In this document: piece by piece, positions 9,816 to 22,050 of the stretch | How positions within the stretch are numbered: the first letter of the stretch is position 1 | Layout of the letters: every line of letters starts with the position of its first letter | From: Tipula vernalis | Lineage: Eukaryota; Arthropoda; Insecta; Diptera; Tipulidae | Direction of reading: 5' to 3' | Assembly (NCBI GenBank): GCA_958295665.1 | Contig: OY282560.1 | Coordinates: 42,843,044 to 42,907,043 of the forward strand | Length of the DNA stretch: 64,000 bases | Program-made: the position numbers and the translations under genes | Notes under the pieces: generated by a model | The model's input: the letters and a program-made list of their open reading frames with translations, nothing else | Databases searched by the model: none | What the model was told of the DNA's origin: nothing

Positions 9816-11165
9816 ATGAGGGCCGCGGAAAAGGAACTGTTTCAGTCCCAATTGCCAAAAACCCAGTTATATGCACGAGAAACTAAGGGGGTCAAATCAA
9901 ACCGATTAATCGAAGAAATCGAAAATATTAATTCAATAATTACTGAGCCGAAAACACTGGCAGACGTACTGGAGACCGCAGAAAAGGATCAATGGTTTGC
10001 GGCTATGCATGATGAAATGAAATCACATGCAGAAAATGCCACTTGGGAAATACTTGAATTATCAAGTAATCGAAAAGCAGTGGGTTGCAAATGGGTGTTT
10101 AAATTGAAAGCTAATGCAGACGGCACTGTAAAGCGGTTTAAGGCTAGACTGGTTGCCCAAGGGTTTACGCAACGATTTGGCCAGGATTACGACGAGGTAT
10201 TTGCACCAGTTGCTAGGCAAACAACTTTTAGAACGTTGTTGACGGTGGCAGGCAGAGAGCAAATGCAGGTCATCCATTTGGATGCAAAAACGGCTTTCTT
10301 AAACAGCAAACTGGAGGAAGAAATCTACATGAAGCAGCCGCCATGTTTCGAAACGGATGATAAAAGCATGGTATGTCGATTAAAAAGGAGCTTGTATGAA
10401 CTGAAGCAGTCGGCACGCACCTGGAACATGTCATTAAACAAGGTAATCGTTGACGCAGGATTTTATCGCAGTGAAGCAGACCCATGCTTATACTATCAGC
10501 AAATCGGCAATGGGTGGTGTTATATATTAATCTACGTTGATGACATCGTGGTGGCTTGTAGTGACAGCAACGCGATCAAACGGGTTGAGGAAATTCTGAA
10601 CGTCGAATTCAAAGTTGATAGTTTGGGCAAAATAAAGACGTACATTGGAATAGAGCGACAGGGACATTAATGGAATATTTAACATAAGTCAGAAATCATA
10701 CATCAATCATGTGGTGAATCGATTCAATTTAGAAGGTACAACAATATCTAAATACCCGTTGAAGCCAGAATATCAGAAGGGATCATTGCCTGATCTGCTG
10801 CCAAATAACGCGGAATATCAACAACTAATTGGCAGCTTGCTGTATGTATCAATAAACACTCGGCCAGATGTTGCAGCAAGTGTGGCGATACTCGCACAAA
10901 AGACAAATTGTCCGAATGAAGAAGATTGGACAGAGCTGAAGCGAGTTGTACGTTGTACGTTATCTAAAGGTACAAGCGATTTAAAATTACGCATGGGAGA
11001 TGTTAAATACACGAACATATTTTTTGGGTATGCAGATGGCAGCTGGGCCGAAGATCGATGCGATCGAAAATCAAACAGCGGTCATTTATTCAAGTTATTT
11101 GGAGCAACGATAAGTTGGAGTTGCAAGAAGCAATCATGCGTTTCACTATCATCAACAGAGGCCCG
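9816..11165 (+). pseudogene. Copia reverse transcriptase and truncated RNase H
   Basis: RT is largely intact at 9,816-10,670: WVFKLKANADGTVKRFKARL, VAQGFTQRFGQDYDEVFAPV, HLDAKTAFLNSKLEEEIYM, and the catalytic box ILIYVDDIVVA at about 10,530. A frameshift near 10,660 moves reading to the 10,711 frame, covering the connection (YVSINTRPDVA) and RNase H (YADGSWAEDRCDRKSNSG, then KKQSCVSLSSTEA). RNase H is cut after the Glu of STEA, where the following G-run and foreign sequence begin, so its last active-site residues and the 3' LTR are missing. Confidence 0.85.
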
Positions 11166-11209
11166 TTTTCCTGGGAGGAGGGGGGGGGGGGGAGACGGGG
11201 TGGTCGCGT
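11166..11209. other. Copia/BEL junction with poly-G run
   Basis: Copia RNase H ends at about 11,165. BEL/Pao gag begins within about 45 bp. Between them sits a run of 13 G (11,180-11,192) in G-rich sequence. Neither the copia 3' LTR nor the BEL 5' LTR and leader is present, so this is either a deletion breakpoint or an assembly join. Confidence 0.6.
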
Positions 11210-12126
11210 TATGGCCTCTTTGCGCAAAAATGTGCATTAACGGTTACAGAAGATACCACATATCTCGACATTGAGGTTAGACTAAATAGGCTCGAAGAGT
11301 TATGGAAGGAGTTCCAAGAGTACGAGACCTACTTGCTAATAATCCAAACTCAAACGTAGAACTAAAACAAGAAGAATTTGAGACTAAATTTTTTGAGACA
11401 AAATCAAAACTTTTAGACTTATTTCGCAAAAGGAAACCAGAAGAAAATCCTGAGCCCGCCAATAATTCGTTTGATCAATTATTAGATCAACAGCGCGTAT
11501 TTCTGGAAAACTTGGCTGACCGGACGCAAGCAATACATGAGCAGTCAATAGTTCAATCATCGGCAACCGTCAAACTACCACACGTGAACATTGATAAATT
11601 CGTGGGGGAATATGACGCCTGGCCCTCTTTCTATGACTTATACACCACATCAGTGCATAATGTGGACACCATTTCTAAGGTTCACAAGTTCCAAATTTTG
11701 AAAGGGTTGCTTAGGGGTCCGCCACTTAACATCATTCGCAATTTCTTAGTAACCGACGCCAATTATTCGGAAGCATGGGACAAATTAGTTAAGCGGTATA
11801 ACAAAACCCGACCAATATTGAATTCCCATATTGACCGGTTCTTCGATCAACCTGGCGCCACCAATGGGTCTCCTCAAGCATTACGGCAAATTAGTGATAC
11901 GTCGGATGAAATCATCAGAGGTATAAAGGCATTGGGACTTGAGGCTGAGAGAAGAGTTCCCTGGATCATTAGAATTCTTTTAAACAAGGTAGATGAAGAG
12001 ACTCGAATTGCTTGGGCAAATGAAAGCTCAGATCAAGAATTTCCACAGTTAGAAGCATTTTTTGAATTCTTGAACAATCGGTGCTACGCTAAAGAGAGCG
12101 CATTATGTGAAACAAAGAAAAAGTGA
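11210..12126 (+). pseudogene. BEL/Pao Gag (DUF1759-like)
   Basis: The N-terminus is read in one frame as VRLNRLEELWKEFQEYE (11,270 on), then a shift near 11,340 leads into the long 11,302-12,126 frame: KQEEFETKFFETKSKLLD, VNIDKFVGEYDAWPSFYDLY (typical DUF1759 signature), HKFQILKGLLRGPPLNII and AWDKLVKRYN. It ends at TGA 12,124, with the knuckle region following after about 20 bp in the same general direction. Gag would form the capsid around the element RNA. Confidence 0.85.
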
Positions 12127-12147
12127 GTTAAAGGTGCTAGTACAAAC

Positions 12148-13215
12148 GTGAAATCAATCTATAGTTCGACAACCGTTGAAAAGTGTCCATGTTGTAGTCG
12201 GCAACATTATTTATGGAAATGCATCAAGTTCAAGCAAATGTCATTTGAGAACCGTCGACGCATAGTTAATATATCGGGAGTGTGTTACAATTGCCTGAGA
12301 GCAGATCATGCAGTAAGTACGTGTTCGATACAGTATTCATGTCGGATATGTAATGCAAAGCATAGTACATTACTTCACAAAGAATTAGAATCTATCACAT
12401 CAGAGCCATCGCCAATCAGTTCTGTCGCTCGAACCGAACCTACCACAGCAGAACCACAACAGGTTGAAACGCATGCATGCACCCTGCACACCACTCGCAC
12501 CGCTCGGTTAGCTTTATTGCCAACTGCTCTAGTACATGTCATGGATTCAGCAAGAAACCATCATGTGACTCGTGCCTTATTAGATTCAGGATCCCAATCG
12601 ACATTTATCAGCGAAACTCTCGTCCAAAAATTGCATCTTCCACGTTCATTCGCAAATATTACTGTTTCAGGCACATCGGAAACAAGGGCTGAAACATCAA
12701 AAGGCATAGTAAAAATAACGCTGAAATCAAGGTTTAAGGCCAGCGAGTCCATTGAAATCGAAGCACTCATCCTATCCAAATTAACGTCCACAATTCCACA
12801 GATAAGAGTCGAGGCACTGCGGGTGGACGAGATGAACAAACATAATCGTCAGTTGGCCGATCCAGCATATTATATGCCAAGCAAAATTGACATCCTGGTC
12901 GATGCAGACATATTTTTCGAATTACTCATGGCCGACAGATTTACTATCAATAATCGAATTGTGGCTCAGTCGACCAAATTTGGATGGATTGTATCTGGAA
13001 CAGCGTATGAAGGCACTGTTAACTCATTACATTGCATCAAATTGCATCAAATCAAGTCATTTACAACCACCATCGAAGAAGAGGACATACCCAAATTATT
13101 AGAAAGATTCTGGACATTGGAAGAAGTTCCGACAGCATCAACTATATCCGAATCAGAAGCAACTTGTGAAAGTCATTTCGCGGCAACCCACACACGGAAC
13201 TCCGATGGCAGGTAG
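12148..13215 (+). pseudogene. BEL/Pao zinc knuckles, aspartyl protease and RT N-terminus
   Basis: Two knuckles are visible: CPCCSRQHYLWKCIKF and CYNCLRADHAVSTC, followed by CRICNAKHSTLLH. The protease active site reads ALLDSGSQSTFIS at about 12,570, the DUF1758 pattern, with DILVDADIFFELL and STKFGWIVSG later. The frame closes at TAG 13,213 in the sequence DGR-stop-VVRLPF, where family members continue with an aromatic residue, so this is a point nonsense mutation and the same frame goes on. Confidence 0.85.
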
Positions 13216-14766
13216 GTTGTCAGACTACCTTTTAAAAACGATTCCGCAAGTTTAGGACACTCGCAATCAGCAGCAATCAGTCGTTTAGTTGCTATGGAGC
13301 GTAAATTCGCCAAGTATCCAGCATTCCATGAACAATATAGCAGCTTCATGAATGAATATTTGAGTTTGGGTCACATGCACGAGATAAAGTCTGCTGAGCT
13401 AGAATGCCACGAGACCAAGAGTTTCTATTGGCCACATCATGCTATTGTCAAAGGCGACAGCACAACCACAAAACTACGAGTCGTATTTGACGGATAATGC
13501 AAATCAGCATCCGGCATATCGTTAAACGACAGACTATTAGTGGGTCCCACCATACAGAAGGACTTAGTGTCTATTCTAATGATGTTCAGAAGACATACTA
13601 TTGCTTTCTCGTCCGATGTGGAGAAGATGTACCGGCAAGTCGAAGTACACCACCAGGATCTAGATTATCAAAGAATCCTTTGGAGAAACTCTGCTTCAGA
13701 GCCTATGAGATGTTTTCGACTAAATATAGTTACTTACGGTACATCTTGCGCACCATTTTTAGCTGTCCGCACATTGCATCAAATCGCGGAAGACAATAAG
13801 TTAACATACCCAGTAGGATATCGCATAGCAAAAAGAGACTTTTACGTGGACGACTGCTTGTCAGGTGCTGATTCAACCGACGAAGCACAAAGAGCTATCC
13901 AGGAATTATCAAAGATGCTGGCTACAGGTGGATTCAATCTCCGCAAATGAAAGGCAAATTCACCAGATGTATTAAGCACCGGACTAAACGAGTTCCGAGA
14001 AAGAACCAATTTATGCATTGATGATGGCTCTCATACAGCCAAAACTTTAGGATTGCAGTGGAATCCGACCAAAAATACGTTTTCGTATAAGATAAAACTC
14101 GGAGATCAAAGGGTATCAACCAAGCGCGAAATGCTTTCACAGATTGCCCGGATTTTTGATCCATTAGGTTGGCTTTCACCTGCTATAGTCGTTTTTAACA
14201 CAATTCTACAGAAACTATGGCTACAAAAATTAGGTTGGGATGATCCACTCCCTGTAGACATCCAACAACAATGGATGTCAAGCAAATCATCATTGCAGAA
14301 ATTAGAGGGAATCCAAGTCCCGCGATTTTTGATGACGGCTAACTCAACGACTAACATTCAAATTCACGGGTTTTGTGACGCATATGAGCATGCATATGCA
14401 GCAGTGGTTTATCTACGTACAACTGACAGCAATGGCTTTGTAAACACCCGAATTGTTATGTCAAAAACCAAAGTAGCACCATTAAAACAAGTATCATCGC
14501 CAAGGTTGGAGCTATGCGGTGCAGTGTTGCTGAGCCGAATAATCAAATACAAAGAACGGGCATTAGAAATCAACAACGCGGAGTCCTACGGATGGAGTGA
14601 TTCGCGAATCATGTTATCCTGGTTATCAGACGTTCCACGGCGATGGAAATGTTTTATTGGAAACAGAACATCAGAAATCTTAGAGACCATTCCATATATG
14701 CGATGGAACCATATCACATCAAAAGAAAATCCAGCGGACCTCGCGTCTCGAGGTGTGGTCTCCTAA
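13216..14766 (+). pseudogene. BEL/Pao reverse transcriptase and RNase H
   Basis: Reading continues in the same frame through two further nonsense codons (TAA 13,495 after LRVVFDG; TGA 13,948 after FNLRK). RT landmarks are HHAIVKGDSTTTKLRVVFDG, FSSDVEKMYRQVEVHHQD, TYGTSCAPFLAVRTLHQIAED and the catalytic box FYVDDCLSG at about 13,843. RNase H follows: FCDAYEHAYAAVVYLR (14,370 on), SPRLELCGAVLLSR and YGWSDSRIMLSWLS. It ends in a one-base shift near 14,755. Catalytic aspartates are present, but the protein cannot be made whole. Confidence 0.85.
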
Positions 14767-16240
14767 GCAATTCTTAGATTGCAGCCAGTGGTGGTTGGCC
14801 AAACCGGAACAAGAATGGCCAAATAAAGTGAACATTGAGCAGATCAAGTTAGAAGAACGTAATGTCTTATTGGTGTCTCATGTCGAAGAGAAGTCAAACC
14901 AAGTGCTAGAAGAGCTGTTCACAAGAGTTGACTCTTTCTTAAAAATCAAACGAATATTGGCAAGGATTTGGCGAATTAAAAAAATATTTCGAAACATAGA
15001 CGCAGTTGTGCTACTCGGGAAAGCAAGTCAGAAGAATTTCAAGATGAACTTCTGGCGTTAAATCAAAACAAAAAAATTGGTATTAAAAATCGAATCATTT
15101 CTCTATCCCCTTTTATCGATAATGAGGGCATCCTAAGAGTCGGAGGGAGGTTAGATAAATTAGAAGCTTCATTCAATATCAATTATCCAATGATATTACC
15201 TAAGAAACATATTGTGAGCGAAAGAATTATTAAGGAAAATCATATTCGGTACTTACACCAAGTGCCTACGTTACTAACCAGTATTCTTCGGCAAAAATAC
15301 TGGTTGATCAATTGCCGAAATACAGTACGACGATACATCAACACATGTGTAGAATGTCGAAGACAACGAGCATCCACGTCGCAGCAACTGATGGGCAATT
15401 TGCCGGTTACCCGAATAACGCCAAGCCGTCCATTTTTGCACACTGGTGTGGACTACGCCGGCCCTTTGTATTGCAAGTCAAGAATTGGGAGAGGTCGTAT
15501 CCCACTTATCAAGGGATACATTTGTTTATTCATTTGCTTTGCTACTAAGGCCGTTCACCTCGAACTTTGTCACCATATTACGGCTGACGCATTCATTGTG
15601 GCTCTGCGCCGATTTATATCCCGTCGAGGTCTCCCTATCGAAATCATATCCGACAACGGTACGAATTTTGTGGGAGCTAAGAGGAAAATCAGGGAACTAT
15701 ACCAATTATGTCAACAAAATTATAAATCAGAATTAATATCTCAATTTATTTCACAGAACGAAATAAAGTTTAGTGTCAATCCAGCCAGCGCCCTCCCATT
15801 TTGGAGGTCTCTGGGAGTCCGAAGTAAAGTCGGTTAAATATCGTCTGAATCGAGTGACCAGGAATACCATGATGACTTCGGAGGAGATGCAAACATTACT
15901 AGCTAGATTTAGTTGCACTAACCCCAGCGCATTTTTTGATTGGGGAACCAATTACAGCAGTACCTGAACCCTCAGTGGATCACATTAGTATTAACCGTTT
16001 ATCGAGATGGCAAAATGTGCAAGCCAGGATGCAAGGTTTTTGGAAACAATGGCAACTCAATTATTTGCACACATTACAGCAACGTCGAAAGTGGAGGAAA
16101 AAGCAAGAAAACCTAAAAATCTGAATTGTTGGAAGAGAACAAATGACACCAAATAGCATTCGGGTATTATAGAAACGACCGTAAATGGGGTGCGGCTGGA
16201 AGTAAAACATTTACGATTTGTAACAAAAATTGATAAAATT
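14753..16240 (+). pseudogene. BEL/Pao integrase
   Basis: After the frameshift: QFLDCSQWWLAKPEQEWP, then another shift at about 15,050 to GILRVGGRLDKLEAS. The integrase zinc finger has H and C pairs (YLHQVP...CVECRRQRA). The core has VDYAGPL (first Asp), IISDNGTNFVGA (second Asp) and the HFGGLWESEVKSVK block (Glu) after a shift near 15,790. The C-terminus is FLIGEPITAVPEP and NRLSRWQNVQARMQGFWKQW. At least four shifts and several stops make it non-functional. The last recognisable coding is near 16,220. Confidence 0.85.
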
Positions 16241-18020
16241 TAGAACCAAGCAAAATATTGTCTGCCGTGTGGTGACCGTAAAATTTTTAATTTTTTCGTT
16301 TTTTTTATGAGCGCTAATTTATTATTTAAACTACATCAGCGCTGTTTTAATCATAAAATCGCCATTCAATCGAAAAGTTGAAGACATCCATACACTTTGT
16401 CCAGCTATGTTCCAATTTTTGAGACCCGTCTAAAAATTGCCAAATTCTGCAAAATAGTGTTTCACTGCGAATTGCGAAAGCACACTAGAATTGAAACGAA
16501 TATCATATAAGATGGATCTGGAAAAAATATTCAGATCAAAGAATATATAACCTCTACAACACCTTAAGTAGATTTTAATTATTTAGTCCAGAAACTTAAA
16601 ATTTCTACAGTAAACAAATTGAGTTATATACCAAACGAGCAAGCAAATTTATACAAATTACCTGTACAAAGTATAATAACCGCTAATACCGTCACTTTTC
16701 CGCATATAATTAGCAAATCAAATCAACATTAAATTACACATCGATGGAACAAAACCGTCAACCGTCATCATTTTCTTTTAATTAATCCATAAATCAGTTA
16801 AAATTTCCATAACATTACGTAAATGAGGAAAATGACCAAAACGTAATTTATGATTTTTATGTTGTAAACAAATTCGTGTTAAATGTCTTGTACGTTACAC
16901 ATGTATATGTGTGTAGCAGAAAATTTCTTGCACCAACCACCATCGCACGTTTTTGGTTTTTTTTTTTGTTACCACCCACGAATCTAACATTATTATACTT
17001 ATTAGGTCTTATTATTATTTATTGTTGTTGTAAAAACACAAAAGAGGCATTATGTCAAATTCATAATCATAATTTCTGTGAAAAATCAAATTACAACACA
17101 ATGAAAAAAAAAAAAAAAAAAACAAAAAATTTGTTTGCGAGCTTTTTGTGATTATTGGTTTTTTTTTTATATGCATATTTCCATTCCACCACCTTTTGTG
17201 ATGTTACATCAAGTTCGATGCGAAACTGACTCGTGTAATGTCTGTATATTGTATATAATACTTTTATTGTATGTACAACGGTGTATACATACGAGTACAT
17301 GATTCGGATAATAAAACTGTATGATTTATTGATTTCGATAAAGTTATACCCATAATACATACAATTCGTATTTATGAGCTTTTATATTAAAGTTTATTTT
17401 TATTTGATTTAATCTCAAACACACGCACACATGTACATATATACATATACAAGATGATATAACAAAACAATTTTCCAGCTTTGACTTTTTAGTACCTGAT
17501 TAATAGAAGATGAGCTTTTCTGATCCCAAAAAAATGTTAGTGTAATGAAATTGCAAAAAAAAAACAAAGGAAAATAAAAAGCGCAAAACAGCAGTGGAAA
17601 GTTATGAGCTGATTCTTTTTTACAACATATTTAAATTGCTTGGGGGCAAATACTCGATAATCTAGCAAATCGTCATTCGCAATTCGAAAATAAGCATGTC
17701 TGTAGGGGATATTAACAACAAATATTGATTCGTAAAAATTTTCTTGTTTTCTAAACAAGTATGTGCTCCAATATACCGGCTTGAAGTTATACCAGGCTTT
17801 CATCCCAGGAAAATTTGAAATTACCTCCCCGACAACACGAGCGAAAAAACCCATCCCAGGATTTTTATTTGGTATACGAATTTTTTTTCTTTAATTTGTT
17901 ATGCCGATATAGTAGAGGGTTCTAGTGGCTCTGAGTCAATTCTGAACCCGATTTGCTTGTTAGAATTTTCGCTACATCAATGAATGTGTTGCCTTATCGT
18001 AGTTAAAAAAAAAATAACAA
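16241..18020. other. AT-rich stretch, no gene seen
   Basis: Long A/T runs, TACATATA-type microsatellite (17,430-17,452) and no coding region I can support. It may contain the BEL 3' LTR (16,250 on), but this cannot be verified. Confidence 0.6.
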
Positions 18021-18157
18021 AAAATTCTTCTGCTCAGTATTATGGTGGGCCTGGAAATTAGATATGTCGGTTTAGTAGGCGATCTCATTCGCTACCTCTT
18101 GGCCCATTGTGAACCCGGTTCGCTTTTTAGAATTATTGCTACATCAATATATGTATA
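17940..18157 (+). repeat. Short diverged direct duplication
   Basis: A segment around GAACCCGATTTGCTTG...CGCTACATCAATGAATG (about 17,945-17,992) recurs at about 18,111-18,157 as GAACCCGGTTCGCTTT...TGCTACATCAATATATG. The second copy lies in an 89-codon open frame (18,042-18,311) of unknown nature. Confidence 0.55.
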
Positions 18158-18999
18158 TGAAGCAGGTGAAGTTATCCCAGTTTTTCATCCAAGCAAAAAT
18201 AAAAATGTTCATCAGGCAACACTATCCCATTTATTTTATTCTGATTGCGAAAATTTCAGCCTATGGTACTCAGGTATTATCAGAGATGATCCTTGCCTAC
18301 TCAAAACATAAACAATTATTTCCGGCCCACAAAGGAAGTAAGAGGTAAGAAGAAATTAACAGCAGAGAGTCTGATTTAAAGAGATTAAGAAGATAAAGTT
18401 ATTTCAGTTCTACTGTATTTTCCATTTGTTGTTGTTGGTTTTTTATTTTTTGAAAATAAATGTTCACGAGACGTCTCGGTATTACATCGGTTTTGATGAC
18501 AGCTTCAAAATTGACAGCTGCCCAAATAGCAGGCTATCCAAAATGAAAAATCTTATTGAAAAACCCTGTAGAATTCAACGAGACTCGGATTTTGGATATT
18601 TCTGGCGATATGGCCGATTGTTGCTTTATTTGCAATTGAACTTTTCAACACGGATTAATTCTAAGAGATTTCTTACTAAACGGCTTCTCGTTACCTTGTC
18701 TTCAAATGAATTTATCAAGATCGAACTGGATGATTGTGTCTTTTTTTGGTTCTTGCAAATTTATCAAGACCACTCCAGGGGAAAAAACTAAATTAGCTAA
18801 AGTCAAAAGAAAATTTGGTCTAATGAAAATGGGGTCTAATGATAATTTCTCTGTATTGTTACGGGACCGAGTACATTCATGGTATTGGGGCTATTGACAG
18901 TCTAATGGACAAATGACATGGGAAAATCATGTACGGATGACGAACTCAAATATTTGGTTGATCATACCAAACAAAAATGTAAATGTCAATAGAACACTT
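18158..18999. other. Unassigned stretch with short open frames
   Basis: A 121-codon frame (18,426-18,791) and fragments after it may be the decayed gag start of the gypsy remnant that follows, but no motif supports that. Nothing else is seen. Confidence 0.4.
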
Positions 19000-21060
19000 A
19001 AATTGTGAATCCCACTTTCCGAACAAGAAATCATTGTTTGTTTGATGCGAAATATAGTATGTGCCAGGATTGCAGGACCATTTTGGAGGACAATGTTTAA
19101 AGAAACACGTCAATGAAATTGATACTCCAGTTAAATGCGAAGACAGTTATCAAATTAATAGTCATCTAAATTGCCCAAATAATTACAAGCCTTCAACTAG
19201 TGCGAATTATACCCAAAAGTCAACGCATGTTTGTTGGAATTGTAAAAATCCGGGGTAGATCTTTCCTGACAGCCCATCTAAGGAAAGGAATCTCTTTTGT
19301 TATGGTTGTGGAGCTTCTAGTATACTTAAATCTGGATGTTCACATTGCAATTTTGAGGAAAACTGGGATTGGGAATCCAGGAAACCTGAATATCTGAATT
19401 CACCATTCTATCAAATACTGAGGAGTGCACAACAAACCTTTTCAGACCAAACTACAAATCAAAAAGATTAAACAAATTACCAATTACCGTATAACAGAAC
19501 CTTATAAAATTAATTGTCGAGACGTTCTTGCGACAAACTTTTCAGCCTTCTGTTTGGCTAATCCACAGCTAGTGGGCAAAAACAGCACATTCTTGGACAT
19601 TTTCTTGCTAATATTTATAATGGTGGACAAACCAAACTATTGAGATTGCAACACTAACTCAGCCTATCTATCTAGGCTAGGATTTCTGACCAGCTTTCGA
19701 GTTGATATCACGATGATGATTGACGAAATTGAAACTACTGTTTTGGATACTGCTCCTAATCATCATCTGTCTGTTCGCAAAAATGCTTTGCCCTCAAGTG
19801 TAGTTAAAATATTTCACTCTAGCGAAAAACTAGGACTCACCATAAGATTAAGGTGATTGGTGGAGCTTACCCTATAAAACCGAAATTTCAGCGGAGAGAA
19901 ATTCTCCTGAATTTGATATCAGTCAAAAATTTTAGCCTTGCAGCTAATTCTCAATTTCGTGGTGGAAAACTATTTATTTATATACCGGAGAATGTGGATA
20001 CAAATACGAATATAGTATTTCACAATATTTCAGCAAGCTTACTTACCACCTTCAGCTATGCCTCAAGGAATCTTCAAAACACCTGGCGCTGCTTCACTGT
20101 CACTTTTTCTGGCTTTCTGTGTCATTAGAAGTTAAGAAATTTGTGAACAATTATGAAATTTGTAAAATTACCAAAGCCGTTAACTTTTCGACACAACCAT
20201 TTATGGGTAAGCAAATTTATCCCTCTCGACCGTTTCAATGAGTTTTAGTTGATTTTCGTGGACCATATCCACGTTTTTTAAATCGTTCTACTGTAACAAT
20301 ATTCACGATTTTCCGTTTTTCAACCACAGCATTAATCCTCAGCTAAAACACATACAACATTTCTATAAAATAAAATCTTTAATCATTTTTGAGTCCCTGC
20401 GACTATTTTCACAGAAAATGGCATACAATTTGAGTCTACGATATTTTAGGAACTACTAAAGAAAGACAATATTGCAAACATTCATACTGCAAAACATCAC
20501 CCATAAGGAAAGGCATCCGAACGAGATAACTGTTCTATACTGGCCGCCATTTGTTCCAATACATCACTGACAATCATCGTAAGTGGGATGGGCATATCAC
20601 TGAAATTTCGGGTGCTTTACGAAACTTTGTACATTCGTCTATTGCGCTAAACTTATAACTCCAACTGGTCGGTTGACTGTGTCTCAAGAAACCTTGAAGC
20701 TGCACAACGAACTTGTGCCACCAGATACCATTTACCTAGTATTAATAGGGAATTTTCTCCAGGAATACTCTTTGTATTCGTACGATAAAATTATGAGTAA
20801 ATTTGCACAGGAAGTGGAACGCCCTTCTAGTCTAAGGAATACGAGGCTTTTTTTAAAATAATTTAAATGGCAAACTGAAGGAATGTTGTGTACAACTAAG
20901 GACTATCTGGAGGAAAAATCGAAACGAAAAATATCTGTATGGTGAGAAACAAACAAAGGTGCAAAATGATGACCAGTTGGTCCTAATTGGATACCTTAGG
21001 TATAAATTTAAAAAAATGTTCAAAATTTGATTGGCTTGGAAAAGATTACTCATAATCAGG
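19000..21060 (+). mobile_element. Second Ty3/gypsy remnant: zinc knuckles and integrase
   Basis: At 19,230-19,380 the frame reads HVCWNCKNPG, then after a stop FCYGCGASSILKSGCSHC, the double-knuckle arrangement of insect gypsy Gag. At 20,115-20,300 the integrase zinc finger and core entry are clear: VKKFVNNYEICKITKA, then YPSRPFQ and VDFRGPYPRFLN (first Asp). At 20,400-20,520 follow FTENGIQFEST (second-Asp region) and HTAKHHP...ASERDN (Glu region). Protease and most of RT are missing or unreadable between 19,640 and 20,110. The element is old, with a stop or frameshift every 50-100 bp. No LTR pair was found. Confidence 0.7.
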
Positions 21061-22050
21061 TACTTGCACTAGTCTTGTACTTATATTAGGCATCCGGAAT
21101 CAATCGTCTGTGTGTGTTTCGAAACACGTCAATCAATTCTCTATAGACAATACACAAAAAGTCGATAGCATTATAGGCAACAAGATATGCTCACTCAATT
21201 CTTGGAGCTAAGGTCTATATTGCCCAGTGCATCAATTCATTGTGCAATCATTTATTTGAATGAAAGTCATTCTTCTAGAGACCATGTTTCACCAGCCTTC
21301 GGCTAAATCGGGCAGTGGAGAACTCGTAAAAAATTATATGGCGAAAGGAGTGGGACTGCTAGGACTTAAGCATTACCAACGATTGTCTCTATTTTTCTTA
21401 AACAAACACTGGAAATTCAGCCTAAACTATTTAGAAATTAGCTTTAAACAATAAGGCCGAAATTCGACTAGATCGCAGCGACTTTGTGGAGCCCAGAATT
21501 ATTTTAATCGATCGTTATATTTCAAATAAGGATGGTAAAGCGGAGGAGGGGGAGAAAAACACCTTTGAAAATGGAAGTCTTGTAGGAGAAGCACCTCCTT
21601 CCCAAAATGAGGAATAATGGATCCTTTAATATCAAATACAATAACTATTGCTGTTGTATGTTTTAAGGCGGCCTACGCATAATTGAATCAGTTTAACATC
21701 ATGAAATCGACTCATGGGCCCTAAGGCAAGAAATTGTGGATGTAGCTGCAAATTGGGGTTGGTCGAAGCTAGACCTAACTAGACAAATATTTCCTAATAC
21801 AGACGGCTTTAGCTTAACTAAACAAATTAGTCTCATTTATAATCTTAGTGGTAAAATATAAGGGGCTAAACACATGAATCATCTCAAGTCAATCTAACAA
21901 CGCAATCCCCAGTACAATCAAAACATGATCCCTAATCCAATGCTTATTTTAATTATTTTATTAAAAATTGGTTGAAACCACCCGAGGTTCCACACTCAAT
22001 GCCACGAAGAGCCCATGGTGCAAACCAGTGATTCTATTCTAAATCGCGAT
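21061..22050. other. Unassigned stretch
   Basis: Sequence contains short open pieces (e.g. 21,260-21,454) and a run reading RYISNKDGKAEEGEKN near 21,500, possibly the 3' part of the gypsy remnant. No supportable gene or RNA. Confidence 0.4.

Larger units (their letters stand above)
7320..11165 (+). mobile_element. Ty1/copia retrotransposon, 3'-truncated and decayed
   Basis: The element starts with a 216-bp LTR and a copia-type primer site, then gag, CCHC knuckle, protease, integrase, RT and RNase H in the copia order (integrase before RT). Coding is broken by at least five nonsense codons and several frameshifts but remains easily readable. It ends inside RNase H at SSTEA (about 11,165), where the sequence changes abruptly to a G-rich junction and BEL/Pao gag. 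The 3' LTR is therefore absent and no left/right target duplication can be confirmed; the five bases before the LTR are GAGAT. Confidence 0.9.
11210..16240 (+). mobile_element. Decayed BEL/Pao retrotransposon lacking its 5' LTR
   Basis: Gag (DUF1759-type), paired zinc knuckles, a DUF1758-type aspartyl protease, RT/RNase H and an integrase follow in BEL/Pao order. The body is nearly full length, with breaks limited to nonsense codons and single-base shifts. The 5' LTR is absent at the junction with copia. At the 3' side coding fades out around 16,240; a 3' LTR could not be confirmed because there is no partner to compare. The element is much better preserved than the gypsy remnants, suggesting a younger insertion. 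Confidence 0.9.

Noticed and set aside
16240..16900. 3' LTR of the BEL/Pao element
   Set aside because: TGT-like starts near 16,260 are not supported by a second copy, a polypurine tract of clear form or a target duplication.
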